From: an uncultured Bacteroides sp.
GTDB taxonomy: Bacteria > Bacteroidota > Bacteroidia > Bacteroidales > Bacteroidaceae
Reading direction: 5' to 3'
Assembly: GCA_949288585.1 (NCBI GenBank)
Contig: CASEKR010000006.1
Location: 2,471-66,470, forward strand
DNA: 64,000 nt
In this document: positions 59,782 through 64,000 of the stretch, in pieces
How positions within the stretch are numbered: position 1 is the stretch's first letter
Layout: every line of letters begins with the position of its first letter
Made by a program: the position numbers and the translations under genes
The notes under the pieces: generated by a model
Told to the model about the DNA's origin: nothing
Databases searched by the model: none
What the model saw: only the letters and a program-made list of their open reading frames with translations

Positions 59782-61479
59782 ATGCGCTTCCTCCGGATAC
59801 TCCTATTCTGCCTACTGCTGCCCGTGGCCGCCCTGTCCGCCCCGTCATCGCCCGCCCCGACGGAGGCCGACACCCTGTCCGGCGACAAGGACTCCTTGCG
59901 CGAGTCGGCCTTCGACTGCCTCAACCGGGGCAAGACCGGGCAGGCCCGCCGCTACGGGGAGCAACTGCTTGCCCTGGCCGAGCGCACCGGCGACCGCCGC
60001 CAGGCCCTGCTCTACGGGCACCTCATCCTGGGGCTGGCAGGCACGGAGTCCGCCCCGGGCACGGAATGCTACGAGCATTTGGAGACGGCGCGCGCGCTGG
60101 CCGAACGCTTCGAAGACCACGGGGCGTTGATGCGAGTGCTGAACGGCTTCGGCAACTATTCGATGTTTGTCAACGACGACGTCTATTCGGCCATCTCCTA
60201 CTACTTTCTGGCCTTGGACGAAGCGAAGCGCGTGGACGACCGCCGGCTGTATGCCATGATTCTGTCTAACATCTCGGGCGCCTATTTCATGCGCGACGAC
60301 CCTTCTGGTCTGGAATATGCCGAAGAAGCCATCCGCATCGCCCAGGAGACGAAAGAGCCGGTGCCGCTGTTCTATGCCACCAACAACGCCGCCCTCTACT
60401 ACCTGTCGTCCGGCGACTGGCCCCGCGCCCGCCGCAGCCTCGAAGCCCTCGGGCAGATGCACTCCTCCTATGGGTTCGGCACGGCGTCGGACCTCTTCCT
60501 ACTCCAAGCCATGTACCACGCGGGGACGGGCGAGACACGGGAGGCCTACGCCGACTATGCCCGCGCCATGGAGAGTTTCCCCACGGCGTCGCCTTCCACC
60601 ATCTCGATGGTCTACCTGAAGTATGCCGCCCTGCTCCGCGCCGACCGCCACGCGGCCGCCGCCATCCGAGTGCTGGAATACGGATTGCAACACATTGACG
60701 AGAGCGGCATACCCATCCACAAGGCGCGCCTCTTGAAAGAACTGGCCCTGAGCTACCGCGAGGCCGGGCAGACGGGACAGGCGCTGGACCGCGCGCTGGA
60801 ATACATGGACTACCAGAACCGACTGTTCGACGAGGTGCGAGAACGCGCCACACAGGAAGCGCGCATCAAGCACGACATCTACTCGCGCGAGCAGCGCATC
60901 AGCGAGCAACAGGTCGTCATCCTCGACAGCCGCTACAAGATGGCCGTGATGGGCGGCACGCTGGCCGCGCTTGCACTCGCGCTGGGGCTGACCTATTTCT
61001 TCTTCCGCAAAAAGAAGCGGCTGTACAACGCCATCGTCTCGCAAAACCACGAGTACATGCAGCACGAAAAGATGCTGCTGGCGCAAATCGAACAACTCCG
61101 CCGCGCGGGACACCCCTCGCCCGTGCCCACCGACAAGCTGCAAGACTTGATGAACCGCTTCACAGCGGAAATGCTGGAGCAGAAACTCTTCACCAACCCC
61201 ACGCTGACCATCGCCGCCGTGGCCGACAGGCTTGACACGAACCGGACCTACCTCTCCAAGGCTATCAACGACATCACGGGGAAGACTTTCACCCAGCTTG
61301 TCAATGAATACCGCATCCGCCAGGCCATCGCGGAAATCTCCGATCTGGAAGCGGGCAAACCTTTGAAGCAAATCGCCACCGACGTCGGGTTCAACTCGCT
61401 CTCCACCTTCTACAACACCTTCCAGGCCTCAACCGGCCTAACGCCCGCCCGCTACCGGCAGCAACTGAAGGGCCTTTAG
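59782..61479 (+). CDS. TPR sensor with membrane helix and AraC-type DNA-binding domain
   Basis: This 565-residue protein has a signal peptide (MRFLRILLFCLLLPVAALSA). TPR-like helices fill about 35-370 (NGFGNYSMFVNDDVYSAISYYFLALDEA, NNAALYYLSSGDWPRARRSLE). A membrane helix lies near 393-412 (MAVMGGTLAALALALGLTYFFF). After a short coiled coil, a cytoplasmic AraC-type HTH covers about 460-560: FTNPTLTIAAVADRLDTNRTYLSKAIND, then LKQIATDVGFNSLSTFYNTF and STGLTPARYRQQL. It is a one-polypeptide envelope sensor-regulator. The TlpA-like and SusC genes that follow are the likely targets, through the palindrome at 61501 or the promoter at 61533. Confidence 0.88.
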   Translation: MRFLRILLFCLLLPVAALSAPSSPAPTEADTLSGDKDSLRESAFDCLNRGKTGQARRYGEQLLALAERTGDRRQALLYGHLILGLAGTESAPGTECYEHLETARALAERFEDHGALMRVLNGFGNYSMFVNDDVYSAISYYFLALDEAKRVDDRRLYAMILSNISGAYFMRDDPSGLEYAEEAIRIAQETKEPVPLFYATNNAALYYLSSGDWPRARRSLEALGQMHSSYGFGTASDLFLLQAMYHAGTGETREAYADYARAMESFPTASPSTISMVYLKYAALLRADRHAAAAIRVLEYGLQHIDESGIPIHKARLLKELALSYREAGQTGQALDRALEYMDYQNRLFDEVRERATQEARIKHDIYSREQRISEQQVVILDSRYKMAVMGGTLAALALALGLTYFFFRKKKRLYNAIVSQNHEYMQHEKMLLAQIEQLRRAGHPSPVPTDKLQDLMNRFTAEMLEQKLFTNPTLTIAAVADRLDTNRTYLSKAINDITGKTFTQLVNEYRIRQAIAEISDLEAGKPLKQIATDVGFNSLSTFYNTFQASTGLTPARYRQQLKGL

Positions 61480-61500
61480 CGCCGGTCTTTTTTCCTTCTC

Positions 61501-61513
61501 CGTCAAATTGACG
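61501..61513. promoter_or_regulatory. Short palindrome, candidate operator
   Basis: CGTCAA-A-TTGACG is a 13-bp palindrome placed 20 bp upstream of the putative -33 element and 22 bp after the regulator stop codon. Confidence 0.35.
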
Positions 61514-61532
61514 AATTTCGAAAAGATAAGGC

Positions 61533-61563
61533 TTTGACTGCTTGCATTTTTTGCATTCTTTTG
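61533..61563 (+). promoter_or_regulatory. Putative promoter of the TlpA-SusC operon
   Basis: TTTG (61533-61536), a 19-bp spacer, then TTCTTTTG (61556-61563), one base from the TAnnTTTG box. The start codon is 45 bp further. Confidence 0.4.
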
Positions 61564-61607
61564 CCGATGGAAAAACAACGTTTAAAAACAACTAAAACCA
61601 TTCGGAC

Positions 61608-63002
61608 ATGAACAAAGCCATTGCCTATTGCCTGAAGCCGGCGCTCCTCCTGGCCCTGCCGGCCCTCCTCCTGCAAGCCTGCGCCCCCAAGGCCGACGAG
61701 CCCCTGCTGGAAGGGAAAATCAACACGGCGGAACCCGTCTCCCTGTCCGTCGTCTACGACTACGAAGGCGACAACTACGTGGAAGAACTGACCACCGACT
61801 CCGCCGGCCGCTTCGCCTACAACCCCGACTTGGCCGGCACGGAAGCCGATCTCATCCTGTTCGTGGGCAGCGACCTTTACGGCGCCTACGTCAAGAAAGG
61901 TAGCCACGCCCGTATCGACATCGACGGCGGGAAAGCCACCTTCGCGGGCGACAACACCGATCGCTGCGCCTTCGTCAACGCTCTCTACCAGGCCTACTCC
62001 CCCTGGGCCTTCAAGCCCACGCCGGACCATCCCTTCGACCTCCGGGAATGGAACGGGAAACTGCAACAAGGCGCAGAGCGGGTGCAGAAAGCCCTCGACG
62101 CCGTGGCCGACGACAAAGCACGCGCCCGCTACCAACGACTGGCCGACGCCACGCACAAGTATTACGCCCTGCAGACCCTCTCGCTGGACCGCATGATGAA
62201 CCAAACCGACAACGTCGCCCGTCAGGACTCGCTCGTCGCCTCCATCGACCCCAATGCCGACGAATCGCGCCTGAGCGGACTCATTAACTACTGGTACAAC
62301 AACGCCCAGTTGGCGCGCCCGTCGGGCCGGAACATCGACCTGACCACCTATTTCGTGCAACAAATCAACGCCGTCGATTCGGCCCTGACCAACGAAGGCA
62401 ACAAGAAGAGCCTGGCCCGCACGCTGTGCGACATGTTCTTCATGTACCAGCCGGCGGACAGCGCCGTCCAAGCCTTCCGCCAAGGCATCGCGCCCCAACT
62501 GGCCAAAGCGCCCCTCCTGGCCAAGCACGTCGAGGAGCTGGCGGCCGAACGCGCCAAGCAAGTGAAAGACGGCGACCCCTTGCCTGCCGATCCCACGCTG
62601 CTGGCCCGCGACGGCAGCCGCGCGAAGTTGTCCGACGTCATCCGCGACAAAGTAGCCTACATCGACTTCTGGGCCACTTGGTGCGCCCCGTGCTGCCGCG
62701 AGATACCCTTCTTCGAAAAAGTCTGGCAGCAGTATAAGGACGACCCGCGCATCGTGTTCGTCAGCATCTCGCAAGACGACAACCGCCAGGCTTGGGAGAA
62801 GAAGATGGATAACGACCGCCCCGGCTGGCCCAACTACATCTTCGAGCCCGCCAGCGGCCGCCAGTTCCTCGACGCCATGTCTATCCATGCCATCCCGCGC
62901 TTCGTCATCGTGGGCAAAGACGGCCGCCTGATTTCGGCCGACGCCGCCCGCCCGTCGGACAAAAACATCAAGGCCGTGCTCGACGCAGCCCTGAACCACT
63001 GA
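61608..63002 (+). CDS. TlpA-family thioredoxin lipoprotein
   Basis: This 464-residue protein has a type II signal (ALLLQAC, Cys25). The N-terminal beta domain (LEGKINTAEPVSLSVVYDYEG) is of the kind that precedes TlpA domains in Bacteroidales. A helical middle follows (about 150-320). The thioredoxin domain at about 325-464 carries YIDFWATWCAPCCREIPFF with the active CxxC (WCAPC), VFVSISQDDNRQAWEKKM and MSIHAIPRFVIVGKDGRL with the cis-Pro. It would reduce or isomerise disulfides in the envelope. It lies between the TPR/AraC regulator and a SusC gene (38-bp gap). Such triads suggest uptake of peptide- or glycoprotein-like nutrients; that is inference. Confidence 0.9.
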   Translation: MNKAIAYCLKPALLLALPALLLQACAPKADEPLLEGKINTAEPVSLSVVYDYEGDNYVEELTTDSAGRFAYNPDLAGTEADLILFVGSDLYGAYVKKGSHARIDIDGGKATFAGDNTDRCAFVNALYQAYSPWAFKPTPDHPFDLREWNGKLQQGAERVQKALDAVADDKARARYQRLADATHKYYALQTLSLDRMMNQTDNVARQDSLVASIDPNADESRLSGLINYWYNNAQLARPSGRNIDLTTYFVQQINAVDSALTNEGNKKSLARTLCDMFFMYQPADSAVQAFRQGIAPQLAKAPLLAKHVEELAAERAKQVKDGDPLPADPTLLARDGSRAKLSDVIRDKVAYIDFWATWCAPCCREIPFFEKVWQQYKDDPRIVFVSISQDDNRQAWEKKMDNDRPGWPNYIFEPASGRQFLDAMSIHAIPRFVIVGKDGRLISADAARPSDKNIKAVLDAALNH

Positions 63003-63040
63003 GAACCCGAACCATCCACCCCGTAAAGATTATCACAACC

Positions 63041-64000
63041 ATGATGAAACCTTTCGCTTACCTGCTGCTGGGACTGGCGGCCCTCGCCACGTCCCTGCCC
63101 CTCGCGGCCCAAAACCGGACCGACATCCCCGTGGACCAGGAAGTCCGCAACATTGAAAAGAAAACCCTGGTGGGCACTATCCTCGACGAAGACGGACAAC
63201 CCCTGCCCGGCGCGTCCGTACGAATTGAAGATACTGACGCCGGAACCATCACCGACACGGACGGCAACTTCTCGCTCATCGTAGAAGGACGCCGCCCCGT
63301 GCTCGTCGTCACCTACATCGGCATGAAGACCGCCCGCATCGCCCTGACGCCCGAGGCGAAGTACGTGCGCATTACGCTCGAGGAAGACGCGACACTGATG
63401 GACGAAGTCATAGTAACCGGCTACCAGAACATCAAGCGCGAAAACGCCACCGGAGCGTTCCAGAGCCTCAGCTCGAAAGACATGGAGAAACGCTACACAG
63501 GCGACATCACCGCCAACCTCGAGGGTAAGATACCCGGCCTCGTCACCGTGACGGACAATCCCAACATTACCGGCGAGGACGCCATCACCATACGCGGCAC
63601 AGGCACGTTCAACGCGCGAACCAGTCCCCTCGTGGTAGTGGACGGCCTGCCCATCGAAGGAGGCATCGAGAGCGTCAACCCTTACGACATCGACAACATT
63701 ACTGTCTTGAAAGACGCCGCAGCAGCAGCCATCTACGGCGCGCGCGCCTCGAACGGCGTCATCGTCATCTCTACCAAACGCGCCAAAGAAGACCGGCTTT
63801 CCATCGACTTCAACGCGGACTTGGTCATCAGCGAGCGGCAGAACTACGACAATTACAACTGGGCGTCGGCCGCAGACATCATAGCCTTGGAAAGGTATAA
63901 CTTCGACGCCATGCTGCAAGATGACCCGAACTTGATACAAGACCAGATTGAAGCGGCCGCAGGCGGGCGCACCTTCACGCAATCGCACGTCATGCGTCTC
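63041..64000 (+). CDS. SusC-family TonB-dependent transporter, 3' end beyond window
   Basis: The first 320 residues are visible and the frame is open at the right edge. There is a signal peptide (MMKPFAYLLLGLAALATSLPLAAQ), a short linker, a regulatory beta domain (TLVGTILDEDGQPLPGASVRI, TDTDGNFSL), the signature LMDEVIVTGYQNIKRENATGAF, and a plug domain (LEGKIPGLVTVTDN, VVVDGLPIEGGIESVNPYDI, ITVLKDAAAAAIYGARASNG). It imports a nutrient across the outer membrane with a SusD partner expected downstream. The second Met (MKPF) is an equal start option. It is cotranscribed with the TlpA gene. Confidence 0.93.
   Translation, partial: MMKPFAYLLLGLAALATSLPLAAQNRTDIPVDQEVRNIEKKTLVGTILDEDGQPLPGASVRIEDTDAGTITDTDGNFSLIVEGRRPVLVVTYIGMKTARIALTPEAKYVRITLEEDATLMDEVIVTGYQNIKRENATGAFQSLSSKDMEKRYTGDITANLEGKIPGLVTVTDNPNITGEDAITIRGTGTFNARTSPLVVVDGLPIEGGIESVNPYDIDNITVLKDAAAAAIYGARASNGVIVISTKRAKEDRLSIDFNADLVISERQNYDNYNWASAADIIALERYNFDAMLQDDPNLIQDQIEAAAGGRTFTQSHVMRL

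Overview
The window comes from a member of the Bacteroidales. The evidence is the paired SusC/SusD outer-membrane proteins, lipoprotein signals ending in Cys, promoters with a TAnnTTTG -7 box (repeatedly TATCTTTG), a hydrolase-rich polysaccharide utilisation locus (PUL), and NERD, CHAT-TPR and TlpA-type proteins. Most genes are G+C-rich, so a high-GC Bacteroidaceae-like lineage is likely. I cannot name the genus.

Region by region. (1) 1-1525 is the right end of an integrative element: a tyrosine recombinase cut by the window edge, a TetR-family regulator with a palindrome over the recombinase -33 region, and a junction that looks like the 3' end of a tRNA-Ser. (2) 1600-39245 is one large PUL, all on the minus strand. 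Read in transcription order it holds a membrane-anchored regulator; GH38, GH31 and GH92; GH2; a transport block in the order SusD, DUF5004-like, DUF4961-like, SusC, SusD, SusC; then a sialate O-acetylesterase-like enzyme, two GH92, GH130, GH43, an SGNH esterase and GH78. Three GH92 plus GH38, GH2 and GH130 point to a mannose-rich glycan. GH78, GH43, GH31 and two esterases suggest it is also decorated with rhamnose, other side sugars and acyl groups. (3) 39367-42300 holds a DUF1963 gene and a small AT-rich islet (NERD protein and a duplicated-domain protein) beside a tRNA-Leu. (4) 42544-48660 is housekeeping: manC, a HIT protein, greA with an attenuator-like leader, a TlpA-like lipoprotein without CxxC, and pnp. 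(5) 48811-54928 is a three-gene set of exported proteins ending in a 1396-residue TPR-CHAT protease-like protein. (6) 55155-59647 is a calcium-type P-ATPase broken by a small deletion, then ribF and a triple helix-hairpin-helix protein. (7) 59782-64000 is a TPR/AraC-type regulator, a TlpA-type thioredoxin lipoprotein and the start of a second SusC-type system.

Two signals are not explained by the genes. One is a dispersed 22-bp-period repeat family present in four intergenic sites, often beside a conserved hairpin. The other is a shared near-palindromic motif upstream of two PUL transcription units at the same distance from their putative -7 boxes. The CHAT-TPR gene set and the unusual PUL are the best candidates for undescribed systems.
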